Source of the DNA: Chromobacterium sinusclupearum
GTDB taxonomy: Bacteria > Pseudomonadota > Gammaproteobacteria > Burkholderiales > Chromobacteriaceae
Length of the DNA: 64,000 nt
NCBI RefSeq assembly: GCF_002902845.1
Contig: NZ_PPTF01000015.1
Coordinates: 37,652-101,651 of the forward strand
Direction: 5' to 3'
The notes beneath the pieces are model-generated. The model was not told where the DNA came from. It made no database searches and worked only from the letters and a program-made list of their open reading frames with translations. Position numbers and translations under genes: made by a program. Below, piece by piece: positions 15,294-23,392 of this stretch (position 1 is the stretch's first letter; every line of letters begins with the position of its first letter).

Positions 15294-15343
15294 AATGTCA
15301 AAGTCATTGATTGACATTTTATATTATTGGATATGACTCTCAA
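15294..15343 (-). promoter_or_regulatory. Promoter of the Crp/Fnr-type gene overlapped by an inverted repeat
   Basis: On the minus strand TTGAGA (15343-15338), a 16-base spacer, and TAAAAT (15321-15316). The inverted repeat AATGTCAA (15294-15301), nine bases, TTGACATT (15311-15318) covers the -10 box and the start point, the position of a repressor operator. Confidence 0.5.
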
Positions 15344-15414
15344 GTCGTTATTCTTATCAACTATTGGGATATTGTAAATAATTTGCTTAAAATTTGTGTG
15401 AAATTCTCACAAAA

Positions 15415-15441
15415 AAAAATCCTTGCAACGCAAGGATTTTT
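15415..15441 (-). terminator. Rho-independent terminator of the lateral flagellar operon
   Basis: AAAAATCCTTGC, loop AAC, GCAAGGATTTTT, and on the minus strand a run of nine T residues. It lies about 25 bases after the motB stop. Confidence 0.92.
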
Positions 15442-15466
15442 ATGGAAACACAATATTAACAGAAAA

Positions 15467-16456
15467 TTAACGTATTCCGATGGTATCCCGCTTGAGATTG
15501 CTCAAGTCTGACGCGCTGGGCAGTGCGGACGCCACGCCCGGGATGCCGGCTGAGCCTTTCGCCGCCGCGCCGAACATCGACACCACCGCCTGCGCCTGGC
15601 CGGAAGTCAAAATCAACAGCTCGATGCGGCGATTCACCGCCGCCAGCGGATGCGCGCTGTCCAGCGGCGCGCGGTCGGCCATGCCGACCACTTGCAGCAC
15701 GGATTCGCCGGCCAACCCGCCCTGCAGCATGTGCATGCGCGCCGCCATGGCCCGGTTGCTGGACAAGGACCAGTTGGACAGGGTGTTGAAGCCGCCCGCG
15801 CTGTGGTATCGCGCCGCGTCGGTATGCCCCACCAGCAAGAGCCGGTTGTCGATCTCGCCCAGCATGGCGCCGATCTGCTGCAGCAAGGATCGGAAACGCG
15901 GCTCCACAATCGCGCTGCCGCGCTCGAACATGCCCTGCTTGTCGGTGTCATGCAGCGTCACGCGCAGACCATACGGCGTGATCACCGTTTGCAGATTGCT
16001 CTCCAGCCCCGCCTTGCGGCTCATTTCGGACAACTCCGCCGCCAGCTTGCGCAGATCGGCCTCGCTGTCGTAGCTGCGCCGCTCGCGCTCCGGCTCATCA
16101 TTCACCGCCTGCTTGTCGCTGTCGCGGACCATGGACTTGCTGGCCGCCTGGCTGCCGTTGTGGCCGGGAATCGGGTCGCGCGGAATCAGCGTGCCGGGCG
16201 GATTGCCCATATGGTCTATCTGCCGGCCGTTGCCCTGCAGCAAAGGGCTGCCGCCGGAAGTGGTGAGCAGCTGCTGCAGGTTTTCCTGATCGCGCGCGGC
16301 CAGCACCCACAGCACCAGAAACAAACACATCAGCGCCAATACGAAGTCGGCAAACGCCACTTTCCAGGCGCCGCCGTGCGCGTCTTCGGCGTGGCGGCGC
16401 GCCACGCGCTTGATCACCGCGCCGTCCTGGCCATCCTTGTTCTTCAGGCCCGCCAT
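15467..16456 (-). CDS. motB: Lateral flagellar stator protein MotB (LafU)
   Basis: 329 residues. One N-terminal transmembrane segment follows residues 32-36, with the proton-binding Asp37 (AFADFVLALM), equivalent to Asp32 of E. coli MotB. After a long plug/linker region (60-150) comes the OmpA-like peptidoglycan-binding domain (LLLVGHTDAARYH; NWSLSSNRAMAARMHM; NRRIELLIL). With MotA it forms the proton-driven stator anchored to the cell wall. It starts three bases after the motA stop and ends the cluster lafBCDEFSTU. The Asp and TM features are proton-type; nothing suggests sodium dependence, but coupling ion cannot be settled from sequence. Confidence 0.92.
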   Translation of the reverse strand: MAGLKNKDGQDGAVIKRVARRHAEDAHGGAWKVAFADFVLALMCLFLVLWVLAARDQENLQQLLTTSGGSPLLQGNGRQIDHMGNPPGTLIPRDPIPGHNGSQAASKSMVRDSDKQAVNDEPERERRSYDSEADLRKLAAELSEMSRKAGLESNLQTVITPYGLRVTLHDTDKQGMFERGSAIVEPRFRSLLQQIGAMLGEIDNRLLLVGHTDAARYHSAGGFNTLSNWSLSSNRAMAARMHMLQGGLAGESVLQVVGMADRAPLDSAHPLAAVNRRIELLILTSGQAQAVVSMFGAAAKGSAGIPGVASALPSASDLSNLKRDTIGIR

Positions 16457-16459
16457 GGT

Positions 16460-17326
16460 TTAAGCCAGCCCTTCCAGCGTATTGATCCATGTTTCCAGCT
16501 GCGAGAAGCTGGGCTTGGTGTTCAACTGCACCAGGCGGCGGCCGGCGTCGATGGCCAGCAACGGCGGCTTGCCGGAGGCGTGGGTGGTCAGCACCACTTT
16601 CACCGATTCGAAATTGGACAGTTCCTCCTTGACCAGCTGCCCCATCACGTTGGACAGCGGGTCCAGCACGCCATAGCAAAAGAAAATGCCGATGAAGGTG
16701 CCCACCATCGCCGCGGCGACGCTGGCGGCGATCTCGCCGGCGCTGGCGCCCTGGGCCACGGTATTCATCGCCATCACGATGCCCAGCACCGCGGCCAGAA
16801 TGCCGAAGCCCGGCATCGCCTCGGCGATCTTGTGCAGCGACTTCGATGGTTGGTTCAACTGCTCGTGGATGGCGTCCAGCTCTTGGTCCAGCACGCCTTC
16901 CAGCTCATGGGCATTGATCTTTCCCATCGCCATCAACCGGAAGTTGTCGACAATGAAGGCCAGCAGCTTGGGGCTTTCCAGCACCAGCGGATAGCGGTTG
17001 AACAAGGCGCTCTGCCGCGGCGCTTCCACATGCTGATCCAGCGCCTTCAAGCCGCGGCTGGCGGTGATCAACAGCTCGTACATCAACAGCAGCTGCTGGC
17101 GCTGGAATTCCGCGCCCTGTTTTTTGCGCATCACCACCCGCTTGATCTGGCCGCCCATTTCCTTCAGCACATGCGGCGGGTTGCCGAGCACCACGGCGCC
17201 CAGCGCCGCGCCGCAGATGATCAACAGCTCGGTCGGCTGCCAAATGATGGACAACGCGCCGCCGTGCAGCATGAAGCCGCCGAATACGCAAACCAGCACG
17301 ATCAGAATGCCAAACAATTGCTGCAT
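16460..17326 (-). CDS. motA: Lateral flagellar stator protein MotA (LafT)
   Basis: 288 residues with four hydrophobic segments (about 1-22, 34-50, 170-190, 200-222), as in MotA. The cytoplasmic loop between segments 2 and 3 normally carries Arg90 and Glu98 (E. coli numbers) for electrostatic contact with FliG. Here the stretch reads ASRGLKALDQH: the Arg lies two places later (Arg91, where the aligned position is Ala89) and the Glu is Asp97. The conserved Pro residues near segment 3 (EAMPGFGILAAVLG) and after segment 4 (DPLS) are present. Encoded just before motB and after the sigma-28 gene. Confidence 0.92.
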   Translation of the reverse strand: MQQLFGILIVLVCVFGGFMLHGGALSIIWQPTELLIICGAALGAVVLGNPPHVLKEMGGQIKRVVMRKKQGAEFQRQQLLLMYELLITASRGLKALDQHVEAPRQSALFNRYPLVLESPKLLAFIVDNFRLMAMGKINAHELEGVLDQELDAIHEQLNQPSKSLHKIAEAMPGFGILAAVLGIVMAMNTVAQGASAGEIAASVAAAMVGTFIGIFFCYGVLDPLSNVMGQLVKEELSNFESVKVVLTTHASGKPPLLAIDAGRRLVQLNTKPSFSQLETWINTLEGLA

Positions 17327-17342
17327 GGGGTGTTTCCTTGCT

Positions 17343-18038
17343 TCAGGCGGCCATCAGGCAGGCCTGCATCTTTTTCAGGGCGCTCTTGTTGATCTGGCAG
17401 ATGCGGGCCTCAGTCAGCTCCAGCACCGCCGCGATCTCCTTGAGACTCAGTTCAAACTCGTAATACAGCTGGATCACCTGCTGCTCGCGCTCGTTCAGCG
17501 CGGTCAGCGCGCGCGCCAGCTCGCTCTGCCGCTCCAGCCGGGCCTCCGGCGAGCCCTCGCCCGCCAGCTCCACGCCGGCGGCCACCATCTCGTCGAAGCT
17601 CGCCATCGCCTCGGCGTTTTCCGCCAGCAGCGCGTCGCGGTAGGCCTCGGCGTCCAGCCCCAGCAGCGACATCGCCTCGGCTTCGGACGGTTCCCGCCTC
17701 AGCTTGCGCCTCAGTTCGCGCAGCCCGTCGCGCACCCGGTGCGCTTCCTGCCGCACCGCGCGCGGACGCCAATCCAGCCGCCGCAATTCATCCAGAATGG
17801 CGCCGCGAATGCGCAGCATGGCGAAGCCGGCGAAACGCTCGTCCGGCTCGCCGCCATAACGGCGCAAGCAATCCAGCAAGGCCATCAGGCCGATTTGCTC
17901 CATGTCTTCGCGGTCGAACACGCCGCCGGCCTGGCTGGCCAACTGGCGCGCCGCGCGCTTGACCAGCGGCGCATACGTGGCCAAGTGCCTGGCCTCGTCG
18001 GCAGCCTGGCAAGGGGAGGCATAGCTTTCGGCGTACAT
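17343..18038 (-). CDS. fliA: Flagellar sigma-28 factor FliA (LafS)
   Basis: 231 residues. Region 2 has YAPLVKRAARQLA and EDMEQIGLMALLDCLRRY. Region 3 has the RRLDWRPRAVRQEAHRVRDG segment, and region 4 holds LNEREQQVIQLYYEFELSLKEIAAVL with a recognition helix in TEARICQINKSALKKM. It directs RNA polymerase to late flagellar genes such as flagellin and stators, and is held by FlgM. As in Vibrio lateral clusters, it lies between fliL and motA, so it is probably specific for the lateral system. Five bases separate its start from the fliL stop. Confidence 0.93.
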   Translation of the reverse strand: MYAESYASPCQAADEARHLATYAPLVKRAARQLASQAGGVFDREDMEQIGLMALLDCLRRYGGEPDERFAGFAMLRIRGAILDELRRLDWRPRAVRQEAHRVRDGLRELRRKLRREPSEAEAMSLLGLDAEAYRDALLAENAEAMASFDEMVAAGVELAGEGSPEARLERQSELARALTALNEREQQVIQLYYEFELSLKEIAAVLELTEARICQINKSALKKMQACLMAA

Positions 18039-18043
18039 CGCGC

Positions 18044-18481
18044 TTACTCGATGATCAGCTTGCTGACCATGACCTCGCTGAATGGCAGCGCCATCCGCTC
18101 GCGGGCGAAGGCGGCGCGATAGGCCTTGTCCAGCAGGCGCTGGTAGTCGTCTATGCCCAAGGCGTTGGCGCGTTCGCGGCTCAGTTGCGACAAGGCGCGC
18201 ACCGCGACGCTCTTCAACAGCGGCAGTTGCTCCTTCACCTTGGCCTCGTCATCCGGCGTGCTGCGAAACACCAAGTCCACCGCCATATAGCGCGGATCGC
18301 CGCCGGCTTCGCTCTTCAGCATCACGATGTTCTTATCCAGCGTGATAAAGCGGTAATCGACCGGCTTGGGCGCCTGCGGCGCGGCATGGTTGCCCTGCTG
18401 GACATACCACCAGCCGCCGGCCACAGCGCCAGCCGCCAGCAAGGCCGTCAGCGCCGCGGCGATCAGGGTTTTGCCATTCAT
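18044..18481 (-). CDS. fliL: Flagellar basal body protein FliL (LafF)
   Basis: 145 residues. An N-terminal transmembrane segment (residues 5-26) is followed by a linker and a periplasmic domain with the FliL pattern ITLDKNIVMLKS, RYMAVDLVF and a C-terminal FSEVMVSKLIIE. FliL supports stator function under load. Order fliK-fliL-fliA-motA-motB matches lateral clusters. No ribosome-binding anomaly. Confidence 0.88.
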   Translation of the reverse strand: MNGKTLIAAALTALLAAGAVAGGWWYVQQGNHAAPQAPKPVDYRFITLDKNIVMLKSEAGGDPRYMAVDLVFRSTPDDEAKVKEQLPLLKSVAVRALSQLSRERANALGIDDYQRLLDKAYRAAFARERMALPFSEVMVSKLIIE

Positions 18482-18506
18482 CTATCCATCACCTCTTTAA
18501 ATTGCT

Positions 18507-19520
18507 TCAGCCCTGATCCAGCGAGAAGCCATCGGCCTGAGTCCAGCCGTCCTGCGCCAATGCGCGGCCGGGTTCCTCCCGCTGCGGCTCTCGGCCGTGA
18601 CGCCCTCCCTGGCCATGGCCGGACGGCATGCCCTCCTTCACGTCCACCGCCACTTGGGTGTACTGGCGAGCGCCCAAGTCCTGGCGCAGCGCGTCGCCTA
18701 TGTTTTGCAGCTGGCGCACCACCTCGCCGTGCGAGGCGGTCAACTCCACCGTCAACGCCCCGGCCTGGTGGCGGATGGCGATCTCCAGCGTGCCCAGCGA
18801 CGGCGGGTCCAAACGGATGGTGGCGCGGTCCATGTTCTGGTTGGACAAGACCTGCAGCCGTTCGCCCAACGCCGCCTGCAGCTTGCCGCTCCAGCTTTCC
18901 GGCTGCGCGGCCGGCAAGGCCAGGCTGAAACCCTCCGCCGCTTTGCCGGCTTCGGCCGCATGGGCGGTTGGCAAGGACAAGGCGGCTGCATTCAGCGCCG
19001 GCATTGGCAGCTCGCTTGACGGCGCCAGTTCGGCCGCTTGTTCGGCCAAAGCCTTGATCTGCCCGACGGGCATGGACAAAGTCCGCTGCGTTGAGGCCGC
19101 ATCCTGCACCGGCGCGGTGGCCGTCTCTGCCGTGGCCGATCGCGTTTGAGTCTGCGCAGGCAGGCTTTGCGGCAGCAGCGCCTGCCACAGCGGCGACGGC
19201 TGCATGGCGGGAGCCTGCGCGACTGGATCGATCCGCTCCCGGTCATCGTCAGCGTCGTCCGGCAGCCGCCGCTCGTGTCGCGGCGCAGCTGCCGTTCCTG
19301 GCGCCAGACTGGTCACCACGGCCGGCGCGCCGCCGGATGCCACCGCCGCGCTCGGCGGCGCGGCATTCGGCATGTCTGCTTGATCTGCCGCCTGCATCGC
19401 AGAGGCAAAATCATTGACCGGCGCATCATCGTCCGGCAATCCATCGCCCAATGCCGGCGCGACGGCGTCGTCGCCAAGCGGAGGCTGCGTCATCTGAATC
19501 GGCGGCGCCACTCTGCTCAT
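18507..19520 (-). CDS. fliK: Flagellar hook-length control protein FliK (LafE)
   Basis: 337 residues. The start at 19520 overlaps the fliT-like stop (ATGA). The first 220 residues are Ala/Pro/Gln-rich and low in order, the export ruler part. The C-terminal domain has the FliK signature: ATIRLDPPSLGTLEIAIRHQ followed by VELTASHGEVVRQLQ. It measures hook length and switches export specificity through FlhB. The tail (residues 300-337) is rich in Gly, Arg and Glu, as in other FliK proteins. Confidence 0.88.
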   Translation of the reverse strand: MSRVAPPIQMTQPPLGDDAVAPALGDGLPDDDAPVNDFASAMQAADQADMPNAAPPSAAVASGGAPAVVTSLAPGTAAAPRHERRLPDDADDDRERIDPVAQAPAMQPSPLWQALLPQSLPAQTQTRSATAETATAPVQDAASTQRTLSMPVGQIKALAEQAAELAPSSELPMPALNAAALSLPTAHAAEAGKAAEGFSLALPAAQPESWSGKLQAALGERLQVLSNQNMDRATIRLDPPSLGTLEIAIRHQAGALTVELTASHGEVVRQLQNIGDALRQDLGARQYTQVAVDVKEGMPSGHGQGGRHGREPQREEPGRALAQDGWTQADGFSLDQG

Positions 19521-19804
19521 GCTTGCTCCCATTCACTGAATTGCGCGTAGGCCAGTTGGCCTTCGCGGTGACGGCCCATGCCTGCCAGCCGGTTCTGCAA
19601 CGCGTCCAACTCCGCGCGGCCGCTCGCCAACGCGCCGCGATAAGCGGCAGCCAAGGCCGATTTTTCTTCGCCATCCAGATCGCAATCCGGCGCCTCCAGC
19701 CTGGCGCGCACGCGCAGATCCAGCGCCGCCAGCGCCGCCCAGTCGCGGCGCGCGCCGGCATCGGCGATGGCTTGGCAGCAACGCGCCACCTCAGGCCGCG
19801 TCAT
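19517..19804 (-). CDS. fliT: Small FliT-like flagellar chaperone (LafD)
   Basis: 95-residue helical protein, Ala/Leu/Arg-rich, no signal peptide. Sequence identity to FliT is weak to the eye; the call rests on its size, helical character and position directly after fliS and before fliK, where lateral clusters have lafD. FliT binds the cap protein FliD. It overlaps both neighbours (14 bases with fliS, ATGA with fliK), so all three are translated together. Confidence 0.65.
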   Translation of the reverse strand: MTRPEVARCCQAIADAGARRDWAALAALDLRVRARLEAPDCDLDGEEKSALAAAYRGALASGRAELDALQNRLAGMGRHREGQLAYAQFSEWEQA

Positions 19805-20183
19805 GCTGGTCCCGCACGCCTATCCAGCCGCCCTTCAAAGTGGCCAGCAGCTGCTCCGCCTCGTCCAGCGCGGCGATGTCCAGCTCCACGCTGGCCTGGT
19901 ACAGGCGATGCGCGCAGTAGTCGTACAAGCGCGCCAGATTGGCCACCACCTCGCCGCCGGATTCGAAATCCAGCGCGCTGGACAGGCCATTCAGGATGTT
20001 GATGCACTTGCTGATGCTCTCGCCCTTCTGCTCGTAGCGGCGCTGTTGCAGATGGCCGCGCGCGCGCGCGATCTCCTCCAGCAGGCCGTCGAACAGAACC
20101 AGCACCAGTTCCACCTGGCTGGCGGCGTGGGTCTGCGACTCCAGATTCACCGCGTGATAGTTGCGGTAGGCTTCGTAATCCAC
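19791..20183 (-). CDS. fliS: Flagellin export chaperone FliS (LafC)
   Basis: 130 residues, typical for FliS. Typical pieces are YHAVNLESQTHAASQVELVLVLFDGLLEEIARARGHL at the N terminus, where the flagellin-binding groove is built, and GGEVVANLARLYDYCAHRLYQASVELD further on. It keeps flagellin unfolded before export. Its partner should be the flagellin at 37200-38075. Encoded 24 bases after fliD. Confidence 0.92.
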   Translation of the reverse strand: MDYEAYRNYHAVNLESQTHAASQVELVLVLFDGLLEEIARARGHLQQRRYEQKGESISKCINILNGLSSALDFESGGEVVANLARLYDYCAHRLYQASVELDIAALDEAEQLLATLKGGWIGVRDQHDAA

Positions 20184-20207
20184 GATCTCGATCCCGTCTT
20201 CTTCAAA

Positions 20208-21557
20208 TCAGTTGAAATTGAGCATGCCCAGCGTCTGCTTCATCTGGTCCTGCATGTTCTGCAATTGGGTGAACTGGGCCAGATAGCGCTGGTACAACTG
20301 TTGGTATTGCTGCTGCAGCGCGTCCTGGCGGCGGCCCAGGTCTTTCTGCTCGCGGTCGCCGCTGTCGCGCCGCTGCTTGATCAGGCCGTTGCTGTAATTC
20401 AGCCACTTGTCCAGATAATCGCTGCTCTGTTTGAGCGCGCCGTTCTGGCCCGTCGCGTTGAAGTAGCGATCCAGCGCGTCCGGCGCAGCCTTCAGCGCGT
20501 CTCCCAGCTTCTTGCTGTCCAGCGTCAGCGTGCCGTCGCGGCTGGCGCTGATGCCCAGCTGGCCCAAGGTGATGCCGTCGTAAGACTGGCGCAGGATGGC
20601 GTTGAGCTGGCCCTTCAGCGCGCGCACGCTGGAGTCGTCGGCAAAGGCCGCGCCCGGCTTGCCGCTGGAACCCGGCTGCGACAGATCGGCTATCGCCTTG
20701 TAGATCTTGTTGTACGCATCCACGAAGGACTGCACATTGGCCGTGGTGTCGCTGTCGCTGCGGCTGATGGCCAGTTGCAGCGGCGGATCGCCGTCCTTGC
20801 TCAGCTTGTTGACGGTGAAGCTGACGCCCTCGATGTTGTCGAAAGTGTTCGAGCCCTGCTGCAGACGCACGCCGGCTGTCTTGCCGCCCAGCCAGGCCAC
20901 CGCGTCCTGGGCCTTGCTCAGCTCCTTGGGCGCAGACAGGCCGGCTTTCAGGCCCGCATCGGCCACTTGGCTCAGGTCCAGTGAAATCGCGTTCTTTTCG
21001 CCGCTCTTGCCGGCAGACAGCACCAACTGGCTGCTGCCGTTGCTGTTCAGCACCATGGCGTTGACCTTGCCGGCATTGCCGTCGGCCCGGTTGATCGCCA
21101 GCGCCAATTCGCCCGGCGTAAGCTTGCCGTCGCCATCCTTGTCCGCGCCGTCCAGCGGCACGGTGAAGCTGTCGCCGCCGGCCAGCTTGATGGTGAGCTT
21201 ATCTCCCGCTTTCGCGGCCGCGCCGGCCAAATCGCCCATCAGCAGTTGCTGAGCGCTGGCCAGCTGCTCGACAAACACGCTGTAATTGCCGGCCTGGGCA
21301 TTGCCCTTGGCGCTGACCGTGGCCGCGCCGTCCGGCGTGGCGCTGGCGCTCATGGCCATCAGACTCTTCTTGCCGCTCAGCGTAGTGAGGCTGCTCTTGT
21401 AATCCTGCAGCGCCTTCTGCAGCTGGTTCAGCGCGTCGCTGCGCGCCTTGGAAGCCTTGTTCTGGCTATCCAGCGCGTTCTGCAAATTGCCCAGGCTGTT
21501 TTTGGCCAGATTGTCCGCCCAGGTGCTGGGCGGCATCGCGTTGAAGTCAATCGCCAT
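20208..21557 (-). CDS. fliD: Lateral filament cap protein FliD (LafB), with an EF-hand-like loop
   Basis: 449 residues. The N-terminal D0/D1 helices carry heptad-type LQNALDSQNKASKARSDALNQLQ. The middle is beta-rich with two IN motifs (LALAINRADG and later), and the C-terminal coiled coil (about 390-449) ends in MKQTLGMLNFN. FliD caps the growing filament. Residues 139-150 read DKDGDGKLTPGE, which matches a calcium-binding EF-hand loop at every ligand position. This lies where other FliD proteins have the TLEDLRDAIN-type turn, so the loop has been extended with acidic ligands. An 84-base gap with a hairpin separates it from fliJ. Confidence 0.9.
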   Translation of the reverse strand: MAIDFNAMPPSTWADNLAKNSLGNLQNALDSQNKASKARSDALNQLQKALQDYKSSLTTLSGKKSLMAMSASATPDGAATVSAKGNAQAGNYSVFVEQLASAQQLLMGDLAGAAAKAGDKLTIKLAGGDSFTVPLDGADKDGDGKLTPGELALAINRADGNAGKVNAMVLNSNGSSQLVLSAGKSGEKNAISLDLSQVADAGLKAGLSAPKELSKAQDAVAWLGGKTAGVRLQQGSNTFDNIEGVSFTVNKLSKDGDPPLQLAISRSDSDTTANVQSFVDAYNKIYKAIADLSQPGSSGKPGAAFADDSSVRALKGQLNAILRQSYDGITLGQLGISASRDGTLTLDSKKLGDALKAAPDALDRYFNATGQNGALKQSSDYLDKWLNYSNGLIKQRRDSGDREQKDLGRRQDALQQQYQQLYQRYLAQFTQLQNMQDQMKQTLGMLNFN

Positions 21558-21579
21558 CGCTATCCCTTTCGTCAGCTAA

Positions 21580-21599
21580 TCAATGGTCTGCACCATTGA
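21580..21599. other. Perfect hairpin between fliJ and fliD
   Basis: TCAATGGT, CTGC, ACCATTGA: an 8-bp perfect stem with a four-base loop, 23 bases before the fliD ATG. There is no T run, so it may be an operator, an RNA-stability element or an attenuator and not a terminator. Confidence 0.45.
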
Positions 21600-21641
21600 A
21601 GTGGCGACCGCCGCGGACCCAGACTGAAATGCCGTGAATAT

Positions 21642-22079
21642 TCACCATGCGCCGCGCCCTCTCAGCCAGGCCTGGCCAGCGGTTTCATCCGTCCGTTTCT
21701 GCTCGGCCCGCTGCATCTGATGCCGCCAGTCCAGCGCAAGCGCTTCGCGCAATTGCCGCACCTGCTCCTCGCGCCGGCGCGCCGCTTCCAGCCGCCCGCG
21801 GCTGACTTCGGCATCGGCCTCCGCCAGCCGCAAATCCTGCTGCTGTGTCTGCTTCAGCCCGGCCAGATGGCTTTTGTAGCCGGCGCAGTTCATCGCCAGC
21901 GCCGGATGTCCGGCGGCGGCAGTGGCGCCGCTGGCTGCGTTCAGTTGCTCCAGACGTTCGATATTGCGTCGATAGCGCTCCTGCAGCCGGCGCTTGGCGG
22001 CCAGCTCGGTCTCCAGCTTTTCGCCGTCGCGGCGGCGCAGCGTCAGCAACAGGTCCAATTGGCGAATCGGCGGATTCAT
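21642..22079 (-). CDS. fliJ: Flagellar export protein FliJ
   Basis: 145-residue protein that is nearly all coiled coil, Arg/Gln/Leu-rich, as in FliJ. It joins the FliI ATPase ring to FlhA in the export apparatus. Sequence conservation in the family is low; position immediately after fliI, with an ATGA overlap, supports the call. Confidence 0.85.
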   Translation of the reverse strand: MNPPIRQLDLLLTLRRRDGEKLETELAAKRRLQERYRRNIERLEQLNAASGATAAAGHPALAMNCAGYKSHLAGLKQTQQQDLRLAEADAEVSRGRLEAARRREEQVRQLREALALDWRHQMQRAEQKRTDETAGQAWLRGRGAW

Positions 22080-23389
22080 GCGCGGGCAAGCTCCTGCAGT
22101 TGATGGCGCGTATCGGCAAACGGCGCGGCGTCATCCGCGCTTTGACGCAGCAGCGCCTCGATGCGCGGCTGCAGCCGCAAGGCGCGGTCGGTGGCGGCGT
22201 CCGCGCCGGGCACATACGCGCCCAGCGGCAGCAGGCCGCGCACTTCCTGGTAGCGGCTCCAGGCCGCTCGCACCTCGCGCGCGACGGCTACGTGTTCTTC
22301 ATCGACCAGCTGGCTCATGCAACGGCTGACCGAACGCGAAATATCGATGGCCGGGTAGTGGCCGCGCTCGGCCAGCTCGCGGCTCAGCACGATGTGGCCG
22401 TCCAGAATCGCGCGCGCGGTGTCCACCACCGGATCTTGCTGGTCGTCGCCCTCCGCCAGCACGGTATAGATGGCGCTCATGCTGCCCTCGCCGCCTTCGC
22501 CGTTGCCGGCGCTCTCGGCCAGGCTAGGCAGCAGGCCGAACACCGATGGCGGATAGCCGCGCGTGGCCGGCGGCTCGCCCAGCGCCAGCGCCACTTCGCG
22601 TTGCGCCATGGCGTAGCGGGTCAGCGAATCCACCAGCAACAGCACGTTGCGGCCGCGGTCGCGGAAGTGCGCGGCGATGGTGTGGGTCAGCTCGGTCGCC
22701 TTCAGCCGCATCAACGGGGATTCATCGGCCGGGGCCACCACCAGCACCGCCTTGGCCATCCCTGCCGGCCCCAGCGCGTGCTCGACAAACTCGCGCACCT
22801 CGCGGCCGCGTTCGCCGATCAGGCCCACGACGACAACCTCGGCCTCGGTATGGCGGGTGATCATGCCCAAGAGCACGCTCTTGCCCACGCCGGAGCCGGC
22901 GAACAGGCCGACGCGCTGGCCGCGTCCTATGGTCAGCAGGCCGTTGATGGCGCGCACGCCGACATCCAGCGGCCTATCCACCGGCTTTTTCTTCAAGGGA
23001 TTGATCTGCGGCGGATGGGCGGCCAGCGGCGCGTCGCCGCCCAGGCGGCCCTTGTCGTCCAGCGGTTCGCCAAGGCCATTGACGATGCGGCCCAGCCAAC
23101 CATCGCCTATCATCAGGCCGCTGCTGTCCGGCGCCGGCAATACGCGCGCGCCGGTGGTCAGCCCCACCGGCTTCTTGAACGGCATCAGGAAGGAGACTTC
23201 GCGGCGGAAGCCCACCACCTGCGCCTGCAGCCAGCCGCCGCCGGCGGTTTCCACCAGGCAGCGCTGGCCGGTATGCAGCGGGCAGCCCACGCTTTCCAGC
23301 AGCAGGCCATTCACCCCCACCAGCTTGCCGCTGACGGTGGCGACCGGCGTTTCCGGCACGGATAGCTGGCTCAGCGCCTGGCGCAGCAT
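22076..23389 (-). CDS. fliI: Flagellum-specific ATPase FliI
   Basis: 437 residues. Walker A FAGSGVGKS at 163-171, Walker B VLLLVDSLTRYA, and the conserved GLIGERGREVREF and VVAPADESPLMR segments of F1-like export ATPases. It energises loading of export substrates together with FliH and FliJ. The N-terminal 20 residues are the FliH-binding part in the family. It begins three bases after the fliH stop and overlaps fliJ. Confidence 0.95.
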   Translation of the reverse strand: MLRQALSQLSVPETPVATVSGKLVGVNGLLLESVGCPLHTGQRCLVETAGGGWLQAQVVGFRREVSFLMPFKKPVGLTTGARVLPAPDSSGLMIGDGWLGRIVNGLGEPLDDKGRLGGDAPLAAHPPQINPLKKKPVDRPLDVGVRAINGLLTIGRGQRVGLFAGSGVGKSVLLGMITRHTEAEVVVVGLIGERGREVREFVEHALGPAGMAKAVLVVAPADESPLMRLKATELTHTIAAHFRDRGRNVLLLVDSLTRYAMAQREVALALGEPPATRGYPPSVFGLLPSLAESAGNGEGGEGSMSAIYTVLAEGDDQQDPVVDTARAILDGHIVLSRELAERGHYPAIDISRSVSRCMSQLVDEEHVAVAREVRAAWSRYQEVRGLLPLGAYVPGADAATDRALRLQPRIEALLRQSADDAAPFADTRHQLQELARA

Positions 23390-23392
23390 CGC

